The notes: generated by a model not told the origin, from the letters alone. A stretch of 64,000 nt of DNA from Aurantimonas marianensis (GCF_024195285.1 NZ_JALHBS010000016.1:26739-90738), one strand, 5' to 3'; counted from the first letter of the stretch, positions 44,583 through 55,003 are shown. A program made the numbers and translations.

Positions 44583-47500
44583 TCACTGAAAATTCCGTCC
44601 CTTCGGCAGCACCTGGCGCACCGCGCTATCGGCCGAGCGAGGACGATGCGCCGGATCGGCTGCCGCCAGCATGGAGTGGTGGCGGGCCAGCAGCTTGGCC
44701 TGACCGCGCTGTTCGTCGACCGGCCGGCGGATCTCGTCGGCCCGGCAGAGGGCCGAGTCGAGCGGTTCGGCGATCTGGACGTTTGTTCTGGCTTTCGCCG
44801 CGATCGGAGCCGCCTCGCGATCAAGGGACGACGGGCGTAGCGGATGCCTGACGTGATCGGCGGGAGAAAGGGTTCCGATCGCGGTAGCCTCGCCATTGGC
44901 GATCGGGACCAGCAGCGACGTCAGATCCTCCATTCGCTCGGCGACGATGTGGATCACGCCGCGATCGGACTGCATTCGTCCCGTCACCTTGACGAAGCGC
45001 GCGCCGAGAACGAGGGGACGGTAACGTTCGAAGATTTTCGGCCAGACGATGATGTTGGCGATGCCGGTCTCGTCCTCGATGGTCATGAAGATCACGCCCT
45101 TGGCCGAGCCCGGTCGCTGGCGGATGAGGACCAGCCCCGCGACCGCGACGCGGCTGCCCGAGCGCAGGGTTTCCAGCGTCTCGTTGGCCAGCACCCGCCT
45201 TTGTCGCAGTTCGGCGCGGACGAAGGACACTGGATGCGCTTTCAGGGAAAGCGACAGGAAACGATAGTCGTTGAACACCTCCTCGCCGACCGGCATCGGC
45301 GGCAGATGCGCGTCGGGCTCGGCCTGCAGATCCTTGGCCGAAGCGCGCTCGAACAGCGGCAGACGCTCGGCCGCGCCGTTCGGATCGAGCGCCCGGCAGG
45401 CCCACAGCGCGTCCCGGCGGCTGAGGCCGAGCGAGGCGAAGGCGTCGGCGTCGGCCAGCCGCTCGATCGTCGCGCGCCTCAGCCCCGAACGCAGCCACAG
45501 ATCGCGGATCGAATCGTAGCCCGGCCCCCGCGCCGCGACCAATGCGGCCATCTCCTCTGCGCCGAGCCCCTTGACCTGGCGAAAGCCGAGACGGACGGCG
45601 TGGCGGGTCCGGATGGCGTCCCGCATGTCCTGGTGCCGGGCCTTCATGCGGCCGGGGTCGAAGGGGGCCGTCTCCAGCGTCTGGTCGAAGGCGGAGTGAT
45701 TGACGTCCACCGGGCGGATCTCGACGCCGTGCTCCCTGGCGTCGCGGACGATCTGCGCCGGGGCGTAGAAGCCCATCGGCTGGGCGTTCAAAAGCGCGGC
45801 GGCAAAAACATCGGGGTAGTGGCATTTCAGCCAGCAGGAGGCATAGACGAGCAGCGCGAAGGAAGCGGCGTGGCTTTCGGGAAAGCCGTATTCGCCGAAG
45901 CCCTCGATCTGCTTGAAGCAGCGCTCGGCGAAGTCGCGCTCATAGCCACGCGCGACCATGCCTTCGACCAGCTTCTTCTGAAAGGTGTGGATGGTGCCGA
46001 CCCGGCGGAACGTCGCCATGGCGCGGCGCAATTTGTCCGCCTCGTTCGGCGTGAAGCCAGCCGCGACGATGGCGATCCGCATCGCCTGTTCCTGGAACAG
46101 CGGCACGCCGAGGGTGCGGCCGAGCACCTTGCGCAATTCCTCCTTCGGGTAGGTGACCGGCTCCAGACCCATCTTGCGCCTCAGATAGGGGTGGACCATG
46201 TCGCCCTGGATCGGGCCGGGCCGCACGATCGCCGCCTCGATGACGAGATCGTAGAAGCATTCGGGCTTCAGCTTGGGCAGCATCGACATCTGCGCCCGGC
46301 TCTCGATCTGGAAGACGCCGAGCGTGTCGGCCCGCTGGGCCATCCGGTAGGTCGGCGTGTCGTCCGCCGCCAGCGACAGGTCGGCGAGGCTGAGCGTCAC
46401 GCCATAATGGCTTTCAAGCAGACCGAAGCCGCGGCGCAGACACGACAGCATGCCGAGGGCGAGAATGTCGATCTTCAGGATGCCGAGCTCGTCGAGGTCG
46501 TCCTTGTCCCATTCGACGATGGTGCGCCCGTCCATGCCGGTGTTGAGGATCGGCACGACTTCGTCGATGCGGCCCTTGGTAATGACGAAGCCGCCGACAT
46601 GCTGGGACAGATGCCGGGGGAAGCCGGCGAGTTCGGCGGCGAAATGGAGGACGTTCGCCGTGGTCGGATCCTCGGCCGCCAGGCCGGCCGCCGCGGCTTC
46701 CCGTTCCCCGAGATCGGAGGAGTGGTAGCCCCAGACCGAGCCGGACAGCGCCGCGACCGCGTCGTCCGACAGGCCGAAGGCCTTGCCGGCCGCGCGGGCG
46801 GCCGAGCGGGCGCGATAGGTGATGACGGTGGCGGCGATGGCGGCGTTGTCGCGGCCGTAATGGTCGTAGATGTACTGGATCACCTCCTCGCGGCGCTCGT
46901 GCTCGAAATCGATGTCGATGTCGGGCGGCTCGCGTCGGTCCGACGAGATGAACCGCTCGAACAACAGTCCGGCGCGCTCGGGCGAGACCTCGGTGATGCC
47001 GATGCAGAAACACACCACCGAATTGGCCGCCGAGCCGCGTCCCTGGCACAAAATGCCCTTTGACCGGGCGAATTCGACAATGTGGTGGACGGTGAGGAAA
47101 TACGGTTCGTATTTCAGCTCGCCGATGATCTGAAGCTCGTAGTCGATCTGCCGGGTGACGCTCGCCGGAACGCCTTGCGGATAGCGCCATCTGGCGCCGT
47201 CATGGGCGAGAAAGCGCAGTTCTTCCGCCGGGGTGCGGGCCAGCTTCAGCGCCTCGTCGGGATATTCGTAGCGCAGACACTTCAGGTCGAAATCGAGTTC
47301 GGCGAGGAAGTGGTTGGCGGTCTCGACCGCCCAGGGATAGGCGCGAAACAGCCGCGCGATCTCGTCCGGGGCCTTCAAATGCCGCTCGGCGTTGCACGAC
47401 AAAAGGCGCCCGGCTTCGGCGAGTAGCACATGCTCGCGAATCGCGGTCATCACGTCCTGCAGCCGGCGGCGGCCCGGCGCGTGGTGGAAGACGTCGTTGG

Positions 47501-48095
47501 TCGCCATCAGCGGCGTGCCGCAGCGCTCGGCGAGGCGGGCGGCGCGGGCGAGTCGGCGCTGGTCGAGCCCATCATGGGCCGGCGCGGCGGCGAGACGCAC
47601 GGCGCCCTGAAAGGCCGACGCAAGCGCCTGGAGAGCGCTGGCGAGGCGAGCTTCGGCGAGGTCCGAGCCGCTTTTCTCGTCGTGGCCAAGCCCTGCCGGG
47701 ACCATGACGGCAAGGTTGAGGCCCGCGCCCCATTCGAGCAAGTCCGGTAGATGAAGGACGCAGTCGCCCTTGCGGGTTCTGAGGTTGCCGAGGCTGAGCA
47801 GGCGACAGAGCCGGCCCCAGCCGGCGCGGTCGCGCGGATAGGCGAGAATGTCGGGCGTTGCGTCGCGAAAGACCAGCCGGGCGCCGGGCGCATAGGCAAG
47901 GCCGGCTTCTCGCGCCGCCTGATGGGCGCGCACCACGCCTGCGACGGTGTTGCGGTCGGCAAGGCCGAGGCCGGTAAGGCCGAGCCGGCGGGCGGTGACG
48001 ACCAGTTCCTCTGGCTGCGAGGCGCCGCGCAGGAAGGAAAAGCAGCTGGCGACGCCGAGTTCGGCGAAAGCGGGCGGGGATGGCGGGGGTGTCAT
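44583..48095 (-). CDS. dnaE2: error-prone DNA polymerase DnaE2 (ImuC)
   Basis: A 1170-residue C-family polymerase that carries out damage-induced mutagenesis together with ImuA and ImuB. It has the N-terminal PHP domain ([21 protein letters not shown]), catalytic aspartates in [22 protein letters not shown], the conserved [12 protein letters not shown], and a C-terminal OB-fold region ([27 protein letters not shown]). The ATG at 48095 overlaps the imuB stop (ATGA); frame extension beyond this point lies inside imuB. The SOS box is upstream of imuA. Confidence 0.95.
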   Translation of the reverse strand: MTPPPSPPAFAELGVASCFSFLRGASQPEELVVTARRLGLTGLGLADRNTVAGVVRAHQAAREAGLAYAPGARLVFRDATPDILAYPRDRAGWGRLCRLLSLGNLRTRKGDCVLHLPDLLEWGAGLNLAVMVPAGLGHDEKSGSDLAEARLASALQALASAFQGAVRLAAAPAHDGLDQRRLARAARLAERCGTPLMATNDVFHHAPGRRRLQDVMTAIREHVLLAEAGRLLSCNAERHLKAPDEIARLFRAYPWAVETANHFLAELDFDLKCLRYEYPDEALKLARTPAEELRFLAHDGARWRYPQGVPASVTRQIDYELQIIGELKYEPYFLTVHHIVEFARSKGILCQGRGSAANSVVCFCIGITEVSPERAGLLFERFISSDRREPPDIDIDFEHERREEVIQYIYDHYGRDNAAIAATVITYRARSAARAAGKAFGLSDDAVAALSGSVWGYHSSDLGEREAAAAGLAAEDPTTANVLHFAAELAGFPRHLSQHVGGFVITKGRIDEVVPILNTGMDGRTIVEWDKDDLDELGILKIDILALGMLSCLRRGFGLLESHYGVTLSLADLSLAADDTPTYRMAQRADTLGVFQIESRAQMSMLPKLKPECFYDLVIEAAIVRPGPIQGDMVHPYLRRKMGLEPVTYPKEELRKVLGRTLGVPLFQEQAMRIAIVAAGFTPNEADKLRRAMATFRRVGTIHTFQKKLVEGMVARGYERDFAERCFKQIEGFGEYGFPESHAASFALLVYASCWLKCHYPDVFAAALLNAQPMGFYAPAQIVRDAREHGVEIRPVDVNHSAFDQTLETAPFDPGRMKARHQDMRDAIRTRHAVRLGFRQVKGLGAEEMAALVAARGPGYDSIRDLWLRSGLRRATIERLADADAFASLGLSRRDALWACRALDPNGAAERLPLFERASAKDLQAEPDAHLPPMPVGEEVFNDYRFLSLSLKAHPVSFVRAELRQRRVLANETLETLRSGSRVAVAGLVLIRQRPGSAKGVIFMTIEDETGIANIIVWPKIFERYRPLVLGARFVKVTGRMQSDRGVIHIVAERMEDLTSLLVPIANGEATAIGTLSPADHVRHPLRPSSLDREAAPIAAKARTNVQIAEPLDSALCRADEIRRPVDEQRGQAKLLARHHSMLAAADPAHRPRSADSAVRQVLPKGRNFQ

Positions 48096-49723
48096 GCGAA
48101 GATCCCGTGCAGATACCAGGCCGGACGCGGGGCCGGCCGCTGCCATTCGGGATCGACCGCCGGGTCGGCCCAACCGGCTCGAAACAGCCAGAAGCGGCGG
48201 CCGTCGGCATCCTCGACGCGGTAATAGTCGCGCGCGGCCTCGCCCGCGTCCCGCCACCATTCGGCGCCGATCCGCTCCGGCCCCTCGGCGCGGCGCACGA
48301 CATGCAGCGCCCGTCGCCAGCGAAATTGCAGCGGCGCGCCGTCCGGCACCTCGACGCTTGCCTCGATCGGCTCCGGCAGGGCGAGCAGCCGGACCGGCCG
48401 GGGCGCGCCGACCGGTGCAAGCCCCTGCCGGGCCGCGCAACCATGGGCCTCGCCGGCATTCACTGGCTGCCAGCGTTCGGCCCGTTCCGGCCAATGGCTG
48501 TCGGCGGCTTCGATCCGCAGGACGCTGGCCTCGCCGAGCCTTGCGCCGAGCCGGTCGATGAGGCTCCCGAAGGCGTCGACGGCCGCGTCGACGCCGGAGA
48601 GATCCGTCTGCACGTCCGGCATCGGCGCGGCCTCGAACACCGCCAGCTTGACGAGATCGTAGCCGTAGCCGGCGTCGAACTCCTCGCCGAGACCCTTCAT
48701 GCGCTCGCGAAACAGGCGCTGCACATGGCCCGGCTCGCGCACCGGCCGCGACGCGCCGACGGCGAGCCGGTTGACCTGTCCGTCGATGCGGAACAGCGAC
48801 AGTTCCAGCCGCCGCGCGCCGACGCCGCGTCGCGCCAGATCGTCCTTCAGCCGTTCGGCAAGGAGGAAAAGGACGCGTTCGACATCCTCGACCCGGCTGA
48901 TCGGCTCGAACAGCCGGCGCTCGACGGCAAGCTCGGGCACCGGCCGGCGCGGACTGATCGGCCGGAAGATCCGGCCCGCCGCCGCGTCGAGGCGCGCGAG
49001 CAGGTCCTCACCAAACCGGCGGGCCAGCCCGGCGCGAGGGAGCGAGGAGAGCGATCCGACCGTCTTGAGGCCGAGCCGCCGCAGCATGGCGGCGAGGCTC
49101 GCCTCGAGCCGCAGCGCGGCGACGGGCAGCGGTGCGATCGCGGCCTGTTCCCCGCCCGCCGCAACGATGCGGGAGGCGTCGTGACCGACCAGGGCGAGCG
49201 CCGTGCCGGCATGGCTGGCGATCACGGCGGCCGCCGCGAAACCCTGCTGGAACAGGCGGGCCAGAATGTCGTCGATCAGGGCTTTCTCGCCGCCGAACAG
49301 ATGGGCGCAGCCGGAAATGTCGAGGACGAGACCGCGCGGCGGGTCGAGCGCGACGAGCGGCGTGTAGCGGTCGCACCAGTCGGCAAGGACTGTCAGCAGC
49401 CGCGCGTCGGCCGCCGGATCGGCGAGGAGGGTGTCCAGACCCGGAAACCGCGCCCGCGCCTCGGCCAGCCCGACTCCCGGCGACAGCCCGTCGGCCTCGG
49501 CCCGCTCGCAGACAGCAGTGATCCGGTTGGCATTGGCGGTCGTCTCGTAGAGCGCCAGCGGCGTCATCAAGGTTGCGGCCGCATCCTCTTCACGACGCGC
49601 GTTGCAGCGCCATGCGCGTCCCAGCGTCTCGCGCCGGATCCGGTCGGTCGACAGGCGCGGCAGCGAGAGGGCGAGAAAACGCGGTTGCACGCTCTGGGCG
49701 AAGCGGATCGAAACGTCGCTCAT
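48092..49723 (-). CDS. imuB: ImuB, inactive Y-family polymerase-like mutagenesis protein
   Basis: A 543-residue member of the ImuB branch. The N-terminus [17 protein letters not shown] lies where active Y-family enzymes have their first catalytic aspartate; the acidic pair is missing, as is typical for ImuB, which acts as an adaptor linking DnaE2 to the beta clamp. The palm-finger pattern continues to about residue 380, and a C-terminal clamp- and partner-binding region follows. Its start lies 134 bp inside the 3' end of imuA in another frame. Confidence 0.92.
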   Translation of the reverse strand: MSDVSIRFAQSVQPRFLALSLPRLSTDRIRRETLGRAWRCNARREEDAAATLMTPLALYETTANANRITAVCERAEADGLSPGVGLAEARARFPGLDTLLADPAADARLLTVLADWCDRYTPLVALDPPRGLVLDISGCAHLFGGEKALIDDILARLFQQGFAAAAVIASHAGTALALVGHDASRIVAAGGEQAAIAPLPVAALRLEASLAAMLRRLGLKTVGSLSSLPRAGLARRFGEDLLARLDAAAGRIFRPISPRRPVPELAVERRLFEPISRVEDVERVLFLLAERLKDDLARRGVGARRLELSLFRIDGQVNRLAVGASRPVREPGHVQRLFRERMKGLGEEFDAGYGYDLVKLAVFEAAPMPDVQTDLSGVDAAVDAFGSLIDRLGARLGEASVLRIEAADSHWPERAERWQPVNAGEAHGCAARQGLAPVGAPRPVRLLALPEPIEASVEVPDGAPLQFRWRRALHVVRRAEGPERIGAEWWRDAGEAARDYYRVEDADGRRFWLFRAGWADPAVDPEWQRPAPRPAWYLHGIFA

Positions 49724-50558
49724 GGGGGTTCCACTCCAGACTGAAATGCCGCAGCCTGCCATCGCGGGATTTTTCGACCGTGACGGCGAACACCGGATGG
49801 CCGATGAGCTTTTGATGATCGGCGAGGTCGGGCACGAAAGCCGCCGGCGATGGCCGCACGCGCAGCCTGAGCGGCGCCGCCGTCGCTTCGGCGCGGGCGC
49901 TCTGGCGCAGAAGCAGGAACGGCAGGCCGGCCTCGCGGGCGCGAAAATGCAGCCGCCTTGTGCCGTCGAGGCCGAGCCGCGCCGGATTGCCGCGCACCTC
50001 CAGGATCGCCATCGTCAGCGCCGACGAGGCGGCGGCTTCCTCGCCGGCCCAGGCCGCGTCCTCCAGCCGGCGGGTTCGCACGATGCAAAGCGCGCTCGGG
50101 TCGAGGCCGAATCCCGCAAGGCCGGGCCAATAGGGCAGGCCGGCTTCGCAAAACGCCATTCTGTCGCCGATCCACAAAAGCGGCTTGTCCGGCCGGACGC
50201 CGAAGCGCATCGCGAGGGCAAGGGCGAAACCCGCCAGCGTTCCGCCGTTCCGCGTCTCGTCGAGATGGATTTCGGTCAGGCCGGCGGCCGGAAAGCCGCC
50301 ACCGAGCGCCGCGTCGGCCGCCTGGCAGCCGAGGGAGTAGAGTTTGAGCGCGCTGCGGCGGGATGCCGTCTTCGCCGCCGCCGTTTCGTCGGCGTGCTCC
50401 AGCCGGGCGACCGGTTGCCCCTCGATCCGGGCGATCTGGTCCCGCAACCGAATTAGGGTTGGATTCCTGGACCCTGTCACCGCGTCATTCGCCGCGGACA
50501 GCGCCCGCGCCGAGGGGGAGTCCGCCGGCCGGGCCGGCCAAGCATCGCTGACAGCCAT
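49590..50558 (-). CDS. imuA: ImuA, RecA-like cell-division/mutagenesis protein
   Basis: A 322-residue protein of the ImuA family, which interacts with RecA and is required for ImuB-DnaE2 mutagenesis. It has a RecA-like core with a degenerate Walker region (AGLTEIHLDETRNGGTLAGFALALAMRFG) and PLLWIGDRMAFCEAGLPYWPGLAGFGLD. The last 45 or so residues (after [14 protein letters not shown]) are proline/arginine-rich and encoded across the start of imuB. It is the first gene of the SOS cassette; a LexA box lies 57 bp upstream. Confidence 0.9.
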   Translation of the reverse strand: MAVSDAWPARPADSPSARALSAANDAVTGSRNPTLIRLRDQIARIEGQPVARLEHADETAAAKTASRRSALKLYSLGCQAADAALGGGFPAAGLTEIHLDETRNGGTLAGFALALAMRFGVRPDKPLLWIGDRMAFCEAGLPYWPGLAGFGLDPSALCIVRTRRLEDAAWAGEEAAASSALTMAILEVRGNPARLGLDGTRRLHFRAREAGLPFLLLRQSARAEATAAPLRLRVRPSPAAFVPDLADHQKLIGHPVFAVTVEKSRDGRLRHFSLEWNPHERRFDPLRPERATAFSRPLAAAPVDRPDPARDAGTRMALQRAS

Positions 50559-50615
50559 GGAATCTCCTTCGGCCGCAAGGAGTTACGGCCGTTCCGCCTC
50601 TGCGAAAGAGGTTTT

Positions 50616-50630
50616 GTTCCTGATATGTTC
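50616..50630. promoter_or_regulatory. LexA (SOS) box of the imuA-imuB-dnaE2 operon
   Basis: GTTCCTGATATGTTC is a perfect match to the alphaproteobacterial direct-repeat SOS box GTTC-N7-GTTC. It lies 57 bp upstream of imuA in the gap to higB, where it would overlap or flank the imuA promoter and make the cassette DNA-damage inducible. Confidence 0.85.
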
Positions 50631-50711
50631 CTATAGATTCCAGAGGGGAATGGGAGAGTCAAGCGAGGCGTTGTGCGATTATTTTCCTGTCGTATTGAAT
50701 GGCGGGTGTAC

Positions 50712-50744
50712 TTGACGACCGGCATTGTATCGGTAAATGATACA
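50712..50744 (+). promoter_or_regulatory. higBA promoter with palindromic operator
   Basis: TTGACG at 50712-50717 could be the -35 element, with AATGAT (50736-50741, 18-base spacer) as -10. The inverted repeat TGTATC-N7-GATACA (50726-50744) overlaps this -10 and is the expected place for HigA to repress its own operon. It ends 17 bp before the toxin start. Confidence 0.55.
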
Positions 50745-50761
50745 GCGCTTCAGGAGCGGCG

Positions 50762-51043
50762 ATGATCGTTTCATACAAGGGCAAGACGGTCGAAGCTGTT
50801 GCCGCGGGCAGGGCAATCAAAGGATTTCCGGCTGATCTCGTCACGCGTGCCGAGCGCCGTTTGCGGGCTATCGCGAATGCGATCCAATTGGATGATCTTC
50901 GCTCTCCACCTGGCAACCGTCTCGAAAAATTGTCCGGGGATCGCACTGGACAGCATTCGATCCGCATCAACGATCAATGGCGCATCTGCTTCAGATGGGT
51001 CGAGAGAGGCGCCGAAGATGTCGAAATCGTCGACTATCACTGA
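50762..51043 (+). CDS. higB: HigB-type toxin (RelE/ParE superfamily mRNA interferase)
   Basis: A 93-residue toxin of the HigB/RelE fold; such toxins cut mRNA on the ribosome. RLEKLSGDRTGQHSIRINDQWRICFRW is the typical core with basic catalytic residues, and VEIVDYH the C-terminal strand carrying the family's final histidine. An AGGAG ribosome-binding site precedes it. It is toxin-first, as usual for higBA, with the antitoxin gene 37 bp downstream. Confidence 0.92.
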   Translation: MIVSYKGKTVEAVAAGRAIKGFPADLVTRAERRLRAIANAIQLDDLRSPPGNRLEKLSGDRTGQHSIRINDQWRICFRWVERGAEDVEIVDYH

Positions 51044-51080
51044 TCCCGTTTATGCCTCGGTAACCGCCAAGGAGGGCAGA

Positions 51081-51392
51081 ATGGCCTTGCAGTTCGCTCG
51101 CCCCATCCACCCCGGCGAATTCCTCCGGGAGGAATATCTGGTTCCGCTGAACATGAGCGCCGGCGCGCTGGCCAGGCAGCTTCGTCTTCCGCGAACCCGT
51201 ATCGAGCGGATCGTCAAGGAAGAGGTCGGAATCACGCCGGATACGGCGCTGCGCCTGGGGCGCTATTTCAACACGACCCCGCAGTTCTGGATGAATTTTC
51301 AGCAGGCCTATGAGTTGGAGACGCAGGCCGCGAAGCTGGCCGAGGAACTAGAATCCATCGAGCCCTTGCCGGTCGGGCCTATCGCTGCCTGA
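51081..51392 (+). CDS. higA: HigA-type antitoxin (Xre-family helix-turn-helix)
   Basis: A 103-residue antitoxin. It has the family N-terminus PIHPGEFLREEYLVPLNMSAGALARQL and a helix-turn-helix with LPRTRIERIVKEEVGITPDTALRLGRYF, followed by TPQFWMNFQQAYELE. AGGAGGG eight bases before the ATG selects this start over an in-frame ATG at 51018 inside the toxin gene. It neutralises HigB and is expected to bind the palindrome upstream of higB. Confidence 0.92.
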   Translation: MALQFARPIHPGEFLREEYLVPLNMSAGALARQLRLPRTRIERIVKEEVGITPDTALRLGRYFNTTPQFWMNFQQAYELETQAAKLAEELESIEPLPVGPIAA

Positions 51393-51442
51393 GAGGCGCG
51401 TCCGGCCGTTCGGCGCCCGGACACAGCTTGTCCCGTCCGCCC

Positions 51443-52255
51443 CTACACTCGCACCCGCCGCACCGCGTCGTCCGGTTCGATGCGGCCGTGCCACTGCTTG
51501 GGATAGCCGAGCGAGACCTCCTCGAAGGCGACGCCATCGATGTCGCGGCTGGAGCGGATGTGGATGTGGCCGGAGATCACCGCGCGGGCGGCAAAGCGGG
51601 TGTGCCAGTCCTCGGTGCGTCGCGTCCCGCACCACAGCGAAAAGCGCGGAATGCGCGGCAGCCGGGCGAGTTCCTCGCGCAGCGGCCAGTGATTGATCAG
51701 CACCGTCGGCAGGCCGTCGTCGAGCGCTTCGAGCCGCTGTTCGGTGAGGTCGCAGCGCGCCGCGCACCATTCGCTCCGGCTGGCGAAGGGCGCCGGCGAC
51801 AGAAGCTGCTCGTCGGCGCAGCGAATGCCCGCTTCCCGCGCCCAGGCGACGGCGGCGTCGAGCGGCACATGGTCCGGCCGGAACGAATAGTCGTAAAGAA
51901 GGAACATCGGCACGATCCGCACAAGCGTCCCGTCGATCGCGGCGACCGGATAGGGGTCTTCGGGCGTCAGCACGCCGCGCTCGCGGCAACGTGCCACGAA
52001 GCGCTCATAGCGCGCCTCGCCGCGGAGCGCCGTTCCCCGCGAGGCGACCGACCAGAGCTCGTGATTGCCCGGCACCCAGACGAGTTGCTTGAACTTCGGC
52101 TGCAGGGCGTCGAACGCCAGATCGAGATGGCGCTCGGTCTCGCCGACGTCACCGGCCAGAATCAGCCAGTCGTCCGGCCGCGCCCTGATCCTGTGGATCG
52201 CCTCGCGGTTGGTCGGATGCCCGAGATGCAGATCGCCGACGGCGAAAAGTTTCAC
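51443..52255 (-). CDS. calcineurin-like metallophosphoesterase
   Basis: A 270-residue metal-dependent phosphoesterase. The metal motifs are in order: DLHLGH near the N-terminus, LAGDVGETERH, VPGNHELW, INHWPLREE, and VISGHIHIRSSRDIDG. The GTG start at 52255 overlaps the stop of the phosphopantetheinyl transferase gene (GTGA), and the upstream frame is not family-like. Substrate unknown. The coupling to an Sfp-type transferase may hint at processing of a phosphopantetheine product, but that is only a suggestion. Confidence 0.85.
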   Translation of the reverse strand: MKLFAVGDLHLGHPTNREAIHRIRARPDDWLILAGDVGETERHLDLAFDALQPKFKQLVWVPGNHELWSVASRGTALRGEARYERFVARCRERGVLTPEDPYPVAAIDGTLVRIVPMFLLYDYSFRPDHVPLDAAVAWAREAGIRCADEQLLSPAPFASRSEWCAARCDLTEQRLEALDDGLPTVLINHWPLREELARLPRIPRFSLWCGTRRTEDWHTRFAARAVISGHIHIRSSRDIDGVAFEEVSLGYPKQWHGRIEPDDAVRRVRV

Positions 52256-53088
52256 GAAGCAGACCAGCCCGTGTCCGCCCCATGAAGAAACGCAGCCTCC
52301 CCTGACGGGACGGCGGGATGGAGCTCCTCGACGATCCCGGTCAGGGGCACGGTTCGGAAAAAGCGGATCGGGCCGGCGGGATTGGCGGGCGAGACCGCCA
52401 GTGCCAGCCGGTGTTCGGCCGACATCCGCCGCCGGAGAAAGGTCCAGCGCGCGGGGTCGTCCGGGCAACTCGGCGCGAAGCCGATCGTCGGCGCTTCGTC
52501 GGTCAGATCGAAGGAAAAGCCGTCGAGCGGCAGCGCCAGCCCCATGCCGCGCGCCTTGATATAGGCTTCCTTGAGCGTCCAGAAGGCAAAGAAGCGCTCG
52601 TGCAGGGCCGGGCCGTCCGCGGCGCGCACATAGGTCGCCTCGGCCGGCGCGAAATACCGGCCGGCGAGGTCACGGACGGCGCTCTCGCGGCCGATCGTCT
52701 CGACATCGACGCCGAGATCGCAATGCCGGGCGACGGCGAGCGCGGCGAGGCCGCGGGTGTGCGACAAGTTGAAGGTCAACCCGTCATCGTCGCCGCCAGA
52801 AATCTCCGGCCGGCCGTAGCGGTTCGCCGTAAAACGCCAGGATTCAGGTGCGACGGGCCGGTAGCGCGACAGGGTTGTGCGCACCAGAGCCTTGCCGACC
52901 AGGAACTCTTCCCGCGCTCCGTCGACGCGGTAGCGCTCGTAACGCTCGTGCTCATCCGCATCGAGAAGCGCGCGATAGGGCGCGTGCAGAGCCGGCGCGA
53001 CCTCGGGCAGGAAGGTCAGCCAGACGTCGATTCCGTCAAGCGGCGGCCGCTTCGCATTGGTGGCGGCGTCGCGGTGGGCGGTTTGCAA
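52252..53088 (-). CDS. Sfp-type 4'-phosphopantetheinyl transferase
   Basis: A 278-residue enzyme that attaches the phosphopantetheine arm to carrier proteins of fatty-acid, polyketide or nonribosomal peptide synthesis. It has the family motifs FNLSHTRGLAALAVA, LGVDVETI (metal-binding aspartate) and FFAFWTLKEAYIKARGMGL. The Sfp/Gsp subclass is indicated by the two-domain length. No synthase genes are in the window. It is followed directly by the phosphoesterase gene. Confidence 0.9.
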   Translation of the reverse strand: MQTAHRDAATNAKRPPLDGIDVWLTFLPEVAPALHAPYRALLDADEHERYERYRVDGAREEFLVGKALVRTTLSRYRPVAPESWRFTANRYGRPEISGGDDDGLTFNLSHTRGLAALAVARHCDLGVDVETIGRESAVRDLAGRYFAPAEATYVRAADGPALHERFFAFWTLKEAYIKARGMGLALPLDGFSFDLTDEAPTIGFAPSCPDDPARWTFLRRRMSAEHRLALAVSPANPAGPIRFFRTVPLTGIVEELHPAVPSGEAAFLHGADTGWSAS

Positions 53089-53270
53089 GGGCGCTCCTCG
53101 TCAATCGCGGCTGCTCGCGCATGGCGCGGTCTGGAACCTTTAACGCCGTTGGCTGTGAGCGCCGGGCCGCGGGGATTCCAGCTTATCGATCGGTTCGCCG
53201 AAGGTGAAGTCACCGCGGTGGCGCTTCCAAAGCGCCGGTGACCGTCTTGCCGGAGGACGAGATATGGAAA

Positions 53271-53296
53271 CGAGGCGCGAGCGTGCCCGCGCCTCG
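53271..53296 (-). terminator. hairpin downstream of the SH3-domain gene
   Basis: CGAGGCGCG and CGCGCCTCG form a perfect 9-bp stem around an 8-base loop, 22 bp after the stop of the minus-strand gene at 53318. On that strand it is followed by TTTCC, a weak U-tract, so it is a possible but imperfect intrinsic terminator. Confidence 0.5.
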
Positions 53297-53317
53297 ACGA
53301 TGTCTGGAAAATAGGGG

Positions 53318-53953
53318 TCAGTTGACCCGGTAGAGCGGCACGACGGGATCGGGGCGATCATCGGATGGTGAGATCCGGCGCTCATCTCGCCGTTCCCAGT
53401 GCCGCTCGCCGCGCTCATCCCGCCGCAACTCGCGACGGTCCTCCCGCCGTAACTCGCGCCGGATTTCACGGCGCAGCTCGCGCCGCTCGGCCCGGTCGTG
53501 GCGAAAATCGTCATCGTCAAACCGATCGCGCTCGCGGTGATATCGCCGGCTGCGGAAGTCGTCGTAGCGATCGCGCTCGCGATAGAAGCGGCGGGCCCGA
53601 TAATGGTCGTCCCAGTAGCCCCCGATGGAGAAGCTGATCACCGGCGCCTCGATCGCCCGGATCGCGCGTTCCCCGGTGTAGCGCTGGTTACCGCCTGCAT
53701 AGGCGAGGTAGTTCGACGACATCCAGCCGCGCTGGCCGTCATAGCCCACGTCGCACCAGGCGCGGCTCTCAAGGCATCCGTACACCCGGACCCTGTCGCC
53801 GCTGGCGACCACATCGACCGCCGGGTAGCGGGTGGAGGGGCCGGCGCGCAGATTGACGTCGGCGGTGGCAATGGCGCGCGAAGCGGCGTCGGCCGTCGCC
53901 GGAAGCGCGAACCCGCCGACGGCGGCGAGCAGTCCGAGAAGCATCTTGTTCAT
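53318..53953 (-). CDS. exported SH3-domain protein with long charged tail
   Basis: A 211-residue secreted protein: signal peptide (MLLGLLAAVGGFALPATADA), a bacterial SH3b domain (ATADVNLRAGPSTRYPAVDVVASGDRVRVYGC...), then a tail of about 110 residues dominated by Arg, Glu and Asp. The tail contains the repeated pattern RRELRRE/RREDRRELRR. Such proteins probably bind the cell wall. The low-complexity tail resembles those of many alphaproteobacterial SH3 proteins. Function unknown; the cysteine pair in YGCLESRAWCDVGY may form a disulfide. Confidence 0.8.
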   Translation of the reverse strand: MNKMLLGLLAAVGGFALPATADAASRAIATADVNLRAGPSTRYPAVDVVASGDRVRVYGCLESRAWCDVGYDGQRGWMSSNYLAYAGGNQRYTGERAIRAIEAPVISFSIGGYWDDHYRARRFYRERDRYDDFRSRRYHRERDRFDDDDFRHDRAERRELRREIRRELRREDRRELRRDERGERHWERRDERRISPSDDRPDPVVPLYRVN

Positions 53954-54064
53954 GTCATTTCCTCGCGAAACCGAGATGAAGATCTGTTGTCGCGAAGGAG
54001 TAAGCCATAGCCAGTCCGAACGGTTCCGGAACGGGGTTGTTATCCGCCGTTCAGAATGGCCGGT

Positions 54065-55003
54065 TCAGCGCTTCGCCTCGATCGCGTCCCACAGCAGCGC
54101 GGCGATGTCGGCACCGCCGAAGCGCTTGACCTCGCGGATGCCAGTCGGCGAGGTGACGTTGATTTCGGTCAGATAGTCCCCGATGACATCGATACCGACG
54201 AACAGGAGGCCGCGTTCCTTGAGCGCCGGACCGATCCGTTCGCAGATCTCCCGTTCGCGCGGCGTCAGCTCCGTTGCCGTGGCGGTACCGCCCACATGCA
54301 TGTTGGAGCGCGTGTCGGTTTCGGCGGGAACCCGGTTGATGGCACCGGCATACTCCCCATCGACGAGGATGATGCGCTTGTCGCCCTTGCGCACGTCGTC
54401 GAGATAGCGCTGCACGATATAGGGTTCGCGGAACAGGACGCCGAAGGTCTCCATGAAGGAGGTGAGGTTGCGATCGTCTTTCCTGAGATGGAAAACGCCG
54501 GCGCCGCCATTGCCGTAGAGCGGCTTCATGACGATTTCGCCGAACTCGGCGCGGAAGGCGGCGACCTCCTCAGGGTCCTTGGTGATCAGCGTCTCCGGCA
54601 TCAGGTCGGCGAATTCCATGACGAAGATTTTTTCCGGCGCGTTGCGCACCGAGGCTGGGTCGTTGACGACGAGCGTCTTCGGATGAACGCGTTCGAGGAT
54701 GTGCGTGGAGGTGATGTAGGCCATGTCGAAGGGCGGGTCCTGGCGCAGCAGCACGACATCCATCTCCGCGAGATCGATCTTCCGGGATGGACCGAGGCTG
54801 AAATGATTGCCCTCTTCCTCGCGCAATTCCATCGTCTCGACTCGCGCGGTGACGTGGCCGCCGCGCATCGATAGCTGCTCCGGCGTGTAGTGGAACAGCT
54901 GGTGGCCGCGGTTCTGCGCCTCGAGACACAGCGCGAAGGTGGAATCGCCCTTGATCGAGATCGAGGAGACATGGTCCATCTGGACCGCGACTTTCAGCGC
55001 CAT
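54065..55003 (-). CDS. gshB: glutathione synthetase
   Basis: Joins gamma-glutamylcysteine and glycine with ATP to form glutathione. The 312-residue ATP-grasp enzyme has the N-terminal [47 protein letters not shown] as ATP-binding loop, and the metal/substrate region [21 protein letters not shown]. It is downstream of glk on the same strand with 123 bp between them; a GC-rich hairpin without U-run lies in that gap. Confidence 0.95.
   Translation of the reverse strand: MALKVAVQMDHVSSISIKGDSTFALCLEAQNRGHQLFHYTPEQLSMRGGHVTARVETMELREEEGNHFSLGPSRKIDLAEMDVVLLRQDPPFDMAYITSTHILERVHPKTLVVNDPASVRNAPEKIFVMEFADLMPETLITKDPEEVAAFRAEFGEIVMKPLYGNGGAGVFHLRKDDRNLTSFMETFGVLFREPYIVQRYLDDVRKGDKRIILVDGEYAGAINRVPAETDTRSNMHVGGTATATELTPREREICERIGPALKERGLLFVGIDVIGDYLTEINVTSPTGIREVKRFGGADIAALLWDAIEAKR

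Noticed and set aside
44844..47063. A 739-codon plus-strand frame opposite dnaE2
   Set aside because: Shadow of the polymerase gene; composition is low-complexity and unlike real proteins.
53318..53620. Tandem repeat in the SH3-protein gene as a DNA repeat element
   Set aside because: The repetition reflects the Arg/Glu/Asp-rich protein tail (RRELRRE pattern) and is not an independent DNA repeat.
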